NCBI GenBank assembly: GCA_050742535.1
Contig: JBOGIQ010000317.1
Span: 1 to 7,078, forward strand
Direction of reading: 5' to 3'
Source of the DNA: Gp6-AA40 sp050742535
GTDB taxonomy: Bacteria > Acidobacteriota > Vicinamibacteria > Vicinamibacterales > UBA2999
Length of the DNA stretch: 7,078 bases
Position 1 is the stretch's first letter. Every line of letters begins with the position of its first letter. The position numbers and the translations under genes were made by a program. Shown one piece after another: positions 1 to 6,817 of the stretch. Below the pieces are notes generated by a model. The model had not been told where the DNA came from and ran no database searches. It saw nothing but the letters and a program-made list of their open reading frames with translations.

Positions 1-598
1 GTGAAATCGCAAAGTCGACAGAACGAGTCGTGGACCCATCAACAATGCCCCAGACTTCGCGTAGCAGCTCGTCGCGGTGGACGACACGGTCCCGACGCTC
101 CGCCAGATATCGCAGGATCTCGAACTCACGATGTGTGAGGTGGATTGGCGTGCCCCCGCGCCTCGCGGTGTGCGCCTCGAAATCGACCTCGATGTTGCCG
201 AGCTGAATACGCGAAACCACCAGCACGGTCCGACGCAGCACGGCGTTAATTCGCGCCGCCAGCTCCTCCATGTCGAATGGCTTGGTAACGTAGTCGTCGG
301 CACCGACGCCCAGTCCTCGCAGCTTGTCCTCGCGCTGGCTGCGCGCCGAGACAATGATCACGCCACAGCGGCCGCCGTGGCGCAGCACTCCACACATCTC
401 GAAGCCATTCGGTTGCCCGGCAAGCATGATGTCGAGCAGGACGAGATCCGGTCGAAACGACTGCGACTCCACCAGCGCGTCGTGCGCTGTCCGCGCCCAT
501 CGCACGTTGAAGCCGTCGATTCTGAGATTGTCTGCCAGCACCCGCGCAATCCCTTCGTCGTCTTCGACGATGAGGATGCGCTTCTGGTCGATGCTCAT
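1..598 (-). CDS. OmpR/PhoB-type response regulator, partial at the left edge
   Basis: The reading frame from ATG 598 stays open to the window edge (199 codons visible). Residues about 7-120 are a receiver domain: acidic pair D13-D14 in RILIVEDDEG, phosphoacceptor D56 in LVLLDIM, S84 in VIIVSAR, and K106-P107 in DDYVTKPF. All the residues needed for phosphorylation are present. From about residue 130 comes a winged-helix effector domain, with IQLGNIEVDFEAHTARRGG, LTHREFEILRYLAERRDRVV, RDELLREVWG and TTRSVDFAIS. The family is usually about 225-235 aa, so some 30 residues (end of the recognition helix and the wing) are missing past position 1. The start overlaps the kinase stop as ATGA and lacks a clear Shine-Dalgarno, pointing to translational coupling. 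It is the cognate partner of that kinase. Its targets are unknown; the adjacent redox operon is a reasonable guess from position only. Confidence 0.93.
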   Translation of the reverse strand, partial: MSIDQKRILIVEDDEGIARVLADNLRIDGFNVRWARTAHDALVESQSFRPDLVLLDIMLAGQPNGFEMCGVLRHGGRCGVIIVSARSQREDKLRGLGVGADDYVTKPFDMEELAARINAVLRRTVLVVSRIQLGNIEVDFEAHTARRGGTPIHLTHREFEILRYLAERRDRVVHRDELLREVWGIVDGSTTRSVDFAIS

Positions 599-2307
599 GC
601 CGCCGCCACGGGGATCGCGAGTGTCGCGGTCGTGCCGGTGTTGACCCGGCTCTCGAGATGGAACTGGCCGCGATGGGCGGCGGCGATGCGGCGAACGATC
701 GCGAGGCCGAGACCACTGCCGCGGCTGGCTGCCCCTCCGCGCACGAAAGGCTGCTGCACGCGTTTCAACTCATCGTCGGGAATGCCGCGGCCCTGGTCGG
801 AGACGACGAACTCGACCGCGTTACCCCGAACGCGGGCTTCGAGCTCGATCTGCTTACCGCCCGCGTGGCGCATCGCGTTGTCAAGGAGGTTATCCAGTGC
901 AAATACGATCGACGTGCGATCGGCCTGCACTGGCGGCAGCGGCGGCGTGGACACCGTCACCGTCACCTCGATGCCGCGCTCGCGTAGAAGCTTTCGAAAG
1001 CCGTGTACGACTTCCTCCACGACCTCCTCGGGCTGCAGCGGCTCGAAGGTAAAAGCGTCCGCAACTTCCGTGACACGTGCGTAGGCGAGCAGATTGTCGA
1101 TGAGATGCCGCAACCGGTAGGTCTCCTGCACGAGCAGTTGGGCGTATTCGCGCTGCTGCTCGGGAGAGCTCACGCGGCCGCGCGCCATGGTCTCGCCGAT
1201 GCTCTGGATGACCGACATCGGTGTCTTCAGCTCGTGCGTCACGGTCGACACGAACTCGGAACGCATCGATGCCACTGCCGCCGCCGCGCGCGTCGCGCGA
1301 ACGATAATCACCAAGCCGATCCCGAGAGCCAGCGCGCTGGCGGCCAGCACGAGCATCGTCCGCCGCGCGCCGCTGAGGGCGATCGCGAGCGTGGGATCTC
1401 CGGCGGCGCTGACTTGCAAGCCCCACTGCCAGTGCTGGAGATCGTGCACAGCCTCTGTGTTCGCCATCGCCGGATCGAAAAAATATGCAATGAGGCGCCG
1501 CGTCGCCGGTTGCCGATCGTCACCAATCAGCTCGCGGCCGCCGATGGGCTTGCCCTGTTCATCGAGGAGCGCGAACTCAACGCCCGTGGGATCCACGACC
1601 TGGCTCTCGACCGGCACGCCGGTCCCCGCCATTACCGAGTCGAGCATCGGAATGAAGTAGTGCCCTCGGGCCCAGTTCATGTTGACGAGGAACCCGAGGA
1701 CGGCCATCGGGGAATCCGCATCCGAGCCACCGCGCAAGAGCCGCGCGACCACTTGGTACTCAGTGCCACGGATGTCCAGCCGGAAGATCGAGTACTGGCG
1801 GCCGCTGCCGGCGTCGTCCACCGCGCGGGACCGTATGAGCTCCGCGACCTCGGCGTTCTCAAACGACCGAATGCCCGCCGACTCGCGTCCAGGAGCCGCC
1901 CATAACGGCAGACGGGACTCGCGGGCAAGGAAGTTCAGCTCCTCGGGCGAGCGCGATGCGAAGAACACTTCGGGATACGCGTAGCGGCGGAAGACCGGCC
2001 GGAGTACCTCCGTCAGGAGCTCTGGCGACCCGAGCTCGTCGGTTCTCCACTCGCGCCGGTCGATGACCGTGGCCTGGACGCCGCGCATGTCACGAGCCAG
2101 GTTGATCGTCAGCGACGCCGCGATCTGCTGCTGGCGCCGCTTAATCAGCTGAGCGGCGTTCGACTGCCATTCGTTCGCGGCCCGATACCCAAACCACGTC
2201 ATTGCCAGGACGGCGGCGAGGACAAGTATCGCCAGCCAAGCGGTGATAGTTCCGCCTCGGGCGGCGAGCGGGTTGTCCGGCGTCAGGCGCATCGGGAGGA
2301 CGGTCAT
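595..2307 (-). CDS. Membrane sensor histidine kinase
   Basis: A 570-aa protein from ATG 2307, chosen for the GGGGTGA 5 nt upstream. Two membrane segments are visible: about residues 20-40 (ITAWLAILVLAAVLAMTWFGY) and about 319-336 (LVLAASALALGIGLVIIV). They enclose an extracytoplasmic sensor of roughly 275 residues that I do not recognise as a named fold. Only about 14 residues separate the second membrane segment from the HisKA domain, so no HAMP domain is evident. The HisKA box is FVSTVTHELKTPM with phosphoacceptor H358. The ATPase domain shows the N box (DNLLDNAMRHA, N473 and N477), the G1 box (SDQGRGIPD, D504) and the G2 box (GSGLGLAIV, from G530), so it looks catalytically intact. It should autophosphorylate in response to an envelope signal and pass the phosphate to the regulator encoded next, whose ATG overlaps its TGA by 4 nt. 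The signal is unknown. Confidence 0.95.
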   Translation of the reverse strand: MTVLPMRLTPDNPLAARGGTITAWLAILVLAAVLAMTWFGYRAANEWQSNAAQLIKRRQQQIAASLTINLARDMRGVQATVIDRREWRTDELGSPELLTEVLRPVFRRYAYPEVFFASRSPEELNFLARESRLPLWAAPGRESAGIRSFENAEVAELIRSRAVDDAGSGRQYSIFRLDIRGTEYQVVARLLRGGSDADSPMAVLGFLVNMNWARGHYFIPMLDSVMAGTGVPVESQVVDPTGVEFALLDEQGKPIGGRELIGDDRQPATRRLIAYFFDPAMANTEAVHDLQHWQWGLQVSAAGDPTLAIALSGARRTMLVLAASALALGIGLVIIVRATRAAAAVASMRSEFVSTVTHELKTPMSVIQSIGETMARGRVSSPEQQREYAQLLVQETYRLRHLIDNLLAYARVTEVADAFTFEPLQPEEVVEEVVHGFRKLLRERGIEVTVTVSTPPLPPVQADRTSIVFALDNLLDNAMRHAGGKQIELEARVRGNAVEFVVSDQGRGIPDDELKRVQQPFVRGGAASRGSGLGLAIVRRIAAAHRGQFHLESRVNTGTTATLAIPVAAA

Positions 2308-2312
2308 TCTAA

Positions 2313-2319
2313 TCACCCC
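2313..2319 (-). promoter_or_regulatory. Shine-Dalgarno that selects the kinase start
   Basis: GGGGTGA lies 5 nt before ATG 2307. It favours this ATG over an in-frame TTG at 2343 that would add 12 residues and has no comparable ribosome binding site. Confidence 0.6.
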
Positions 2320-2346
2320 GGAACGCCACCGTGGTTGTAGCAATTT

Positions 2347-2369
2347 GTGCGCGGGCCACTCGTGCGCGG
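2347..2369. repeat. Two direct copies of GTGCGCGG, possible regulator site
   Basis: GTGCGCGG occurs at 2347-2354 and 2362-2369, 15 bp from start to start. OmpR/PhoB-type regulators, one of which is encoded downstream, usually bind direct repeats, but normally spaced near 10-11 bp. The repeat is GC-only apart from one T and could be chance. Confidence 0.25.
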
Positions 2370-2384
2370 CCGGCCGCAGGCCGG
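2370..2384 (-). terminator. GC hairpin, possible weak terminator or attenuator
   Basis: CCGGCC, a 3-nt loop, then GGCCGG: a perfect 6-bp stem located 58 nt downstream of the last cytochrome stop and about 62 nt before the kinase start. On the minus strand it is followed by CGCGCAC, not a T-run, so it does not look like a standard intrinsic terminator. It may pause transcription between the two gene groups, or it may be a chance product of high GC. Confidence 0.3.
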
Positions 2385-2442
2385 TAGGCTTTAATGGGTG
2401 GGCATGGGCGATCCAACCAGATGCGGGCTGTTGGGACGCCGA

Positions 2443-3162
2443 TTAGTCGCACGTCGGAGCGACGCTTTTCGCGGCCGTCACGTGAATTCGGCTGGCGCCG
2501 GCACGGTGGCTGAGCGCACCCTTAACCAGTACCTTCTGCCCTTCGGGCGGCAACGCGGTGCCTCCTTCGCCAACATTCTGCAGAGTGAACGTCAGCGTGC
2601 CGCGCGCGATCGCCGCAGCGGTCGTCGCTTCCGCATCCGTAATGGCGTCTCCGACCCGGACCCGTGCGGCGGCAGCGGCCCGCGCAACGACCCACTGCCG
2701 CGAAGAATCCTGCATGAGGCAGCCGACCACGCCGAGAAGCGCACCCGACGGCAGCGGCTGCGGTCCGTTCGGCCCGACGAGCAGCGTGCGGGCGACCCGA
2801 TCCCTCGTCAGTTCCTGAGTACCTGCGGGATAGCGGCTCTCCCGTAACAGGTGGGCGACGATGTCCAGGTATTGCGAGTCGGAGAGGGAGCCAGGCGCCC
2901 GCTGCGGCATCTCAGTCTTGATGAACTCGAACACACTCGCCACCGTGTCCTCACGCCAGCGGTCGATGAAAGGAGCGCCGGTGAGCGGCGGACCGTCGAC
3001 GTCGGGGCCGTCATGACAGGAGGCACACTTATCGTTGAAAACGACCGCGCCACGCTCCGCCTGCGCAGCCGTGAATACACCGTCGAGCACGGTCGCCTGT
3101 TGTGCGACGGCGGATGCAGCCGCGAGGATCACCCCGCTGATCGCAAAGACCAAACGGGTCAT
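2443..3162 (-). CDS. Exported monoheme cytochrome c, paralog of the preceding gene
   Basis: A 239-aa protein from ATG 3162. This start gives an ATGA overlap with the previous stop and leaves a clean Sec signal (MTRLVFAISGVILAAASAVA). A GTG at 3171 would add only three residues and is less likely. The heme site is C46-A-S-C49-H50 and the probable sixth ligand is M85 in TEMPQR. The layout matches the upstream paralog: LDGVFTAAQAERG, GPPLTGAPFIDRWRE, PAGTQELT, LVGPNGPQPLP, then a second domain with GC148, a tryptophan after it, a G-Q-K-V-L-V-K-G strand and a terminal TC238. The second domain is more diverged and alanine-rich (about 158-187) than in its neighbour, and it lacks the ASEPAR segment. 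Expected to be a periplasmic electron carrier or a heme subunit of a secreted complex. It is the last gene of the apparent operon; a 135-bp gap follows. Confidence 0.9.
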   Translation of the reverse strand: MTRLVFAISGVILAAASAVAQQATVLDGVFTAAQAERGAVVFNDKCASCHDGPDVDGPPLTGAPFIDRWREDTVASVFEFIKTEMPQRAPGSLSDSQYLDIVAHLLRESRYPAGTQELTRDRVARTLLVGPNGPQPLPSGALLGVVGCLMQDSSRQWVVARAAAAARVRVGDAITDAEATTAAAIARGTLTFTLQNVGEGGTALPPEGQKVLVKGALSHRAGASRIHVTAAKSVAPTCD

Positions 3163-3911
3163 GGCTGACACGTGCCGGCGACCGCGGTCAGCGCGGCAAC
3201 GTTAAGGCGATTTCCCTTCTCAGCTCTGACGAGGATCCCTTTCGCCACGACCGTTTGGCCAACCACCCGATCGGCCGCCTCTGTCGATCCGGGCAGCGCG
3301 TCGAGGTTCAGCAGCCTGAAAACGCCGCCGCCAAGCGGCGTCTCGCCGGCAGTCTTCAACTCCGCAGCGGTGAGCTCGTACGGATTCAGCGTGCGCGCCG
3401 GTTCGCTCGCGCTGGTGATGAACCAGCCGAGGCCCGCCTCCTTCGTCATGCAGCCTGCAATGACGGCGGGAGAACTCGTCGGCAGCGGCCTGGGACCTCC
3501 CGGGCCGACGAACAGCACCCGCACCGCAACTTCCTCGGTCAACTCGCTCGCTCCCGCCGGAAGCCCGTTCGCCTCGATCACGTAGGCAGCGATATCGACG
3601 TAGGTCGTCCGCGGTAGTGTTGCGGGGTTGCCCAGCGGCATTTGCGACGCTATGTCGTTGAGCAACACGGAAATCGGAAACTCCCGCCACTGATCGAGGA
3701 AGCGGTCGCCCTTGAGCGCAGGACCGGAGATTCCTCCGAGGTCCTGCCGGTGGCAGCTGACACAGTGCTGCTCGAACTGCTGCTGACCGCGCCGCGCCTG
3801 CGCGGAGGTGTACACGCCATCGAGGGCGGTGGGACCAGCTTTCGGCGTCGCCTGTGCCGCAAGCGACGCCGACGCGAGGAACGTGATGAGCCCGATTCGA
3901 GTGAGCAGCAG
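3159..3911 (-). CDS. Exported monoheme cytochrome c with C-terminal beta-type domain (probable CTG start)
   Basis: A Class I-like cytochrome c of about 250 aa. The heme site is C50-V-S-C53-H54 and the likely axial methionine is M91 in SQMPLG. The domain begins LDGVYTSAQARRG and includes GPALKGDRFLDQWRE. From about residue 130 a second domain follows: LFVGPGGPRPLP, then GC154, WFITSASEPAR, FRLLNL, VVGQTVVAKG and a final TC248. The first ordinary start in frame is GTG 3815, but that would remove the signal peptide and leave a cytosolic cytochrome unable to mature. Upstream of it the frame stays open to a TAA at 3924-3926 and encodes a good Sec signal, LLTRIGLITFLASASLAAQA. This stretch has no ATG, GTG or TTG; CTG 3911, 7 nt after AAAGAAG, is the best candidate. 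The gene is between the ankyrin gene and its own paralog, whose ATG overlaps its TGA. Role: electron transfer outside the cytoplasmic membrane, partner unknown. Confidence 0.85.
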   Translation of the reverse strand: MLLTRIGLITFLASASLAAQATPKAGPTALDGVYTSAQARRGQQQFEQHCVSCHRQDLGGISGPALKGDRFLDQWREFPISVLLNDIASQMPLGNPATLPRTTYVDIAAYVIEANGLPAGASELTEEVAVRVLFVGPGGPRPLPTSSPAVIAGCMTKEAGLGWFITSASEPARTLNPYELTAAELKTAGETPLGGGVFRLLNLDALPGSTEAADRVVGQTVVAKGILVRAEKGNRLNVAALTAVAGTCQP

Positions 3912-3915
3912 ACGA

Positions 3916-5463
3916 CTACTTCTTTAATGCGATGGCCGCATTTCCGCCAACCTGCCGGTAGCGATCGGGGATCGCGATGTTCCGCTCGTTCATCAGCTTG
4001 GTGATGAGCTCCACGGCGTCGGCATGATAGATGGCGGACTGGACGCCAATCGGAACGCCCATCGCCCAGTCGAGTGGCATCAGACCGAACGGTGAGTTCC
4101 CGAACTTCGCGGCCGGCTTCGATTCGAGCGTGAGATTGCCGCCGCGCTCGACCAGCAGCGTGATCTCGTCGAGTGCCGCCCTGTGCGCGGCGCCGTGCAG
4201 TGCCGTCAGGCCGCCCTCGTTCTGGGCGTTCACGTCGATACCCAGCTCCAGCAGGAGCTTCACGGCGGCGATGGAGTCCTCTTTCGAGCGGTACTGGATG
4301 AATCCTTCGGTATAGCCGACACCAGCCGCCGCCATCAGTGTCGTCGTCCTGTCCGCTGTCGGGATCTTTGGATCGGCGCCCTTCGCCAGCAGCAGGCGCA
4401 TCACCTCGAGATCGCCGCACAGCGCCGCGCGCATGAACGCCGTCGCGCCGTCTTCCTCGAACCACGTCGCTCGCTGACCGTTGCGAATCTCCGTGTTGAA
4501 CCCGATGCGGGCGTTGACATCGACGTTGCGATCGAGCAGCCGCTTGATGAAATCAAACGCCTGATTCTGGTTCGGAACCGGAATCGTCCCCGTCTCGAGG
4601 TTGCGGTGCTTCACCGCGAGATACAGCGGCGTCCAGCCCTTCTCGTTGGCCTTGTTGATGTCGGCGCCTTTCTCGACGAGATAGCTGGCCACGTTGTAGT
4701 GACCGTTCTGAATCGCGACCAGCAGTGCCGTTGAGCCGTCGCCCGACGGCTTGTCGAGATCGGCTTCGCTCTCGGCGAGCGCCTTGACGGCATCCAGATT
4801 CCCCTGGCGTGCGGCGAGGATCAGTGCTGTGACGCCGCCGGTGTGGTGGTTCTCCCCCTGCTTGTAGACGACGCCGCGGCGCCGCTTGGCCTGCTCGACT
4901 GTCGACTGGGCGTTGACGTCGGCGCCGGCGGCCACCAGCAGCCGGATCGCTTCTGCGTGTCCCTGCTCCGCGGCCCACATGAGCGCGTCGGTCTGGCGCA
5001 TTGTCTCCTTGGCGTTCACGTTGGCGCCGGCCTCGAGCAGTAGCTTGACGGCCTCCGGCCGCCCCGTGCGCGCGGCGAACATCAACGGCGTTTCGCCGTG
5101 GCGCAGAATCGTGGCGTTGACGTCGACACCCTGCTTCATGAGCGTGTCCATGAGCACGGCGTTTCCGGCGATCAACGCCAGGTAAAACGGCGTTGCACCC
5201 TCGCGGTTCGCCGTGCTGGCCTTCGCGCCCGCGCGAAGCAGGTCGTCGACCAGTGCGACGTCCTCGTGGTACACGGCCCAATGCAGCGCCGTGGCGCCGT
5301 CCGTCTGCGGCGCGTTCACGTCGGCTTTTTTCGTGAGGAGCGCGCGGACCGCCGCCCGGTCGCCTTTCATGGCGGCGTCCGCCACGTCGCTGGTGCCCGC
5401 ATGGCTCGCTGCCGACAGCAGCAGGCCAGCCAGGACGATCCCAACCGTTCTCGTGGTCCGCAT
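3916..5463 (-). CDS. Secreted ankyrin-repeat protein
   Basis: A 515-aa protein from ATG 5463, preceded by a strong Shine-Dalgarno at 5469-5475. Residues 1-22 form a Sec signal peptide (basic MRTTRT, hydrophobic GIVLAGLLLSAAS, AHAG-like cleavage near 22), so the repeats should lie in the periplasm or outside the cell. About eleven ankyrin-type units follow, starting near residues 24, 55, 88, 122, 156, 209, 241, 275, 338, 371 and 417. They show the usual signatures, such as GETPLMFAARTG, EAVKLLLEAGANVNA, GHAEAIRLLVAAGADVNA and GGLTALHGAAHRAA. Longer inserts interrupt the stack at roughly 187-208 (basic, with QAKRRRGVVYKQ and an H-H), 288-302, 319-337 and 384-398. The C-terminal part after 450 is not repeat-like. 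Ankyrin stacks bind other proteins; being encoded between the DUF1552 and cytochrome genes, this one may scaffold the module. The partner is unknown. The stop (TAG 3916-3918) is 4 nt before the proposed start of the next gene. Confidence 0.92.
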   Translation of the reverse strand: MRTTRTVGIVLAGLLLSAASHAGTSDVADAAMKGDRAAVRALLTKKADVNAPQTDGATALHWAVYHEDVALVDDLLRAGAKASTANREGATPFYLALIAGNAVLMDTLMKQGVDVNATILRHGETPLMFAARTGRPEAVKLLLEAGANVNAKETMRQTDALMWAAEQGHAEAIRLLVAAGADVNAQSTVEQAKRRRGVVYKQGENHHTGGVTALILAARQGNLDAVKALAESEADLDKPSGDGSTALLVAIQNGHYNVASYLVEKGADINKANEKGWTPLYLAVKHRNLETGTIPVPNQNQAFDFIKRLLDRNVDVNARIGFNTEIRNGQRATWFEEDGATAFMRAALCGDLEVMRLLLAKGADPKIPTADRTTTLMAAAGVGYTEGFIQYRSKEDSIAAVKLLLELGIDVNAQNEGGLTALHGAAHRAALDEITLLVERGGNLTLESKPAAKFGNSPFGLMPLDWAMGVPIGVQSAIYHADAVELITKLMNERNIAIPDRYRQVGGNAAIALKK

Positions 5464-5465
5464 CC

Positions 5466-6815
5466 CTACACCTCCACCGCGCGCGTGCTGTCGCCGATGC
5501 TCTCCACTTCCACGCCCATCATCTGCGCTGCGCTGAGCAGCAGATTCGACGTCGGGCCCGATTCATGGATGTTCAGCTTCTGTGGCCGATGCTTCCCTGA
5601 GGCGCCGCCAGCGAACAGGTAGCCGGCACCAACGTGGCTGTGTTGATTGGCGTTGCCCATGTTGCTGCCCCACACGATGAGCGAGTGATCGAGCAGCGTG
5701 CCCTCACCATCCGGGGTCTCCGCCATCTTCTTGAGGAAGTAGGCGAAGCACTTCATGTGGTACAGGTTGATCTTCGCCCAGTCCTCGCGCCGCCTCGGAT
5801 CCTCACCGTGGTGCGACGCCGGATGGTTGGCGGTCCGCACACCGCACTCCGGATACGAGCGCAGGCTGACGTCACGCGCGACCATCAGCGAAGAGACGCG
5901 CGTGATGTCGCCCTGGAACGCAAGCACCTGCAGGTCGAAGTGCAGCTTGATGTGCTCGTCGAACGACTCGGGCACGCCGAACGGCACGTCGATATTCGGC
6001 GACTCGCCGGAGACCTTCGCGGCGATCTGCAGGCGGCGCTCCATCTCGCGTACGGCCTCGAGGTAGTCGTTCAGCCGCGACCGGTCGCTCGCCGGCAGAC
6101 GTGACTGCAGACGGCTCACCTTTGACGTCACCGCGTCGAGGATGCTGTCGCTGGCCGCGCGGCGCGCCTGCCGCTCCGCCGCGCTTGTGCCATCGCCGTA
6201 GAGGCGCTCAAACACAAGCTGCGGGTTGATCTCGTGCGGCAGCGGCTTGTTCGGCGCCGCCCAGGACACCGAGTTCGAGTACGCACAGCTGTAGCCCCAG
6301 CCGCAGACGCCGGTGTTGGCGCCCGGATCTTCGATCGCGAGCTGAATCGAGGGGAGCAGCGTATCCTGGCCGTACTTCCTCGCCACGATCTGATCGAGGC
6401 TCACGCCCCCGTAAATGTCGGCGCCGGCGGTCTTCTTCGGGCTCGTTCCGGTGAATGTCGCCGAGGCGCGCGAGTGATCGCCGCCGCTGCTGCCCGGAGG
6501 CGGCATCGACGAGGTGGCATCGAGGCCGCTGACAATCGTCAGCCGGTCCTGCCACGGCGCGAGCGGCTGGTGAATGAAGCCGAGGCCGACGTTGCGGCCG
6601 GGCGTCGCTGGAATGCTCAGATCGCGATCCATCCAGTAGGTCGGCGACCAGCCGTGCGGCGAAAAGATCGTGGCCAGCCGCGTTTTCGGACTGGCGGGCG
6701 ACTGGCCGAGGGCGCTCAGGGCCGGCACCATCGACTCGAGGAACGGCAGCGCCAGCGTGACGCCTGCGCCGCGAAGGAAGGTGCGTCTCGGAAGATGTTT
6801 CTTGGTCAGATACAT
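5466..6815 (-). CDS. DUF1552 family protein with twin-arginine signal
   Basis: A 449-aa protein starting at ATG 6815, supported by AGGAAGGG 8 nt upstream and by the twin-arginine signal at the N-terminus: R10-R11 in RRTFLRG, a hydrophobic stretch at about residues 16-35, then a polar Q-S-P-A-S region. Export in a folded state through Tat is therefore likely. The body matches the DUF1552 pattern: an early FSPHGWSPTYW segment (about 51-61), GGDHSRA (111-117), CGWGYSCAYSN (171-181), a helical basic region with YLEAVREMERRL (251-262), HHGEDPRRRED (335-345), and near the C-terminus SLIVWGSNMGN followed by an H-x-H (392-394) and LFAGG. The C-terminal pattern recalls DUF1501/sulfatase-like proteins, so a metal-dependent alkaline-phosphatase-like fold is possible; that is inference. 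No reaction is established. It sits 2 nt after the DUF1585-type gene and 2 nt before the ankyrin gene. Family call is firm, function is not. Confidence 0.9.
   Translation of the reverse strand: MYLTKKHLPRRTFLRGAGVTLALPFLESMVPALSALGQSPASPKTRLATIFSPHGWSPTYWMDRDLSIPATPGRNVGLGFIHQPLAPWQDRLTIVSGLDATSSMPPPGSSGGDHSRASATFTGTSPKKTAGADIYGGVSLDQIVARKYGQDTLLPSIQLAIEDPGANTGVCGWGYSCAYSNSVSWAAPNKPLPHEINPQLVFERLYGDGTSAAERQARRAASDSILDAVTSKVSRLQSRLPASDRSRLNDYLEAVREMERRLQIAAKVSGESPNIDVPFGVPESFDEHIKLHFDLQVLAFQGDITRVSSLMVARDVSLRSYPECGVRTANHPASHHGEDPRRREDWAKINLYHMKCFAYFLKKMAETPDGEGTLLDHSLIVWGSNMGNANQHSHVGAGYLFAGGASGKHRPQKLNIHESGPTSNLLLSAAQMMGVEVESIGDSTRAVEV
5469..5475 (-). promoter_or_regulatory. Strong Shine-Dalgarno for the ankyrin-repeat gene
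   Basis: GGAGGTG lies 5 nt before ATG 5463 and is formed by the last codons of the DUF1552 gene (GAG-GTG, then the TAG stop). It fixes the ankyrin gene's start and implies translational coupling with the DUF1552 gene. Confidence 0.75.
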
Positions 6816-6817
6816 GC

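Larger units (their letters stand above)
2308..2442. other. Intergenic region between the cytochrome operon and the two-component genes
   Basis: This 135-bp gap is the only substantial non-coding stretch. It holds a GC-rich inverted repeat (2370-2384), an 8-bp direct repeat (2347-2354 and 2362-2369) and the kinase Shine-Dalgarno. On the minus strand I see no convincing -35/-10 pair: TTGGAT near 2412-2417 followed by A/T-rich ATTAAAG matches the sigma-70 consensus poorly. The kinase could have its own promoter here or rely on read-through. Confidence 0.5.

Noticed and set aside
77..1905. Long plus-strand open frames (77-1084 and 1003-1905) opposite the regulator and kinase genes
   Set aside because: They lie opposite genes with clear receiver, HisKA and ATPase motifs, their translations are arginine- and alanine-rich without domains, and high GC content makes antisense frames stay open by chance.
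2305..2343. TTG at 2343 as the kinase start
   Set aside because: It adds 12 residues with no ribosome binding site, while ATG 2307 has GGGGTGA 5 nt upstream and precedes the membrane segment directly.
2396..2410. A five-codon micro-ORF (M-P-T-H-stop) on the minus strand just before the hairpin, as a possible leader peptide
   Set aside because: It has no Shine-Dalgarno and no regulatory codon run, and is short enough to arise by chance.
3159..3815. The first cytochrome as a 218-aa protein starting at GTG 3815
   Set aside because: It removes the signal peptide encoded just upstream and breaks the length match with the tandem paralog.
3916..5463. The ankyrin region as a DNA tandem repeat or recombination-derived array
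   Set aside because: The repeats are recognisable only at the protein level; I see no near-identical nucleotide units.
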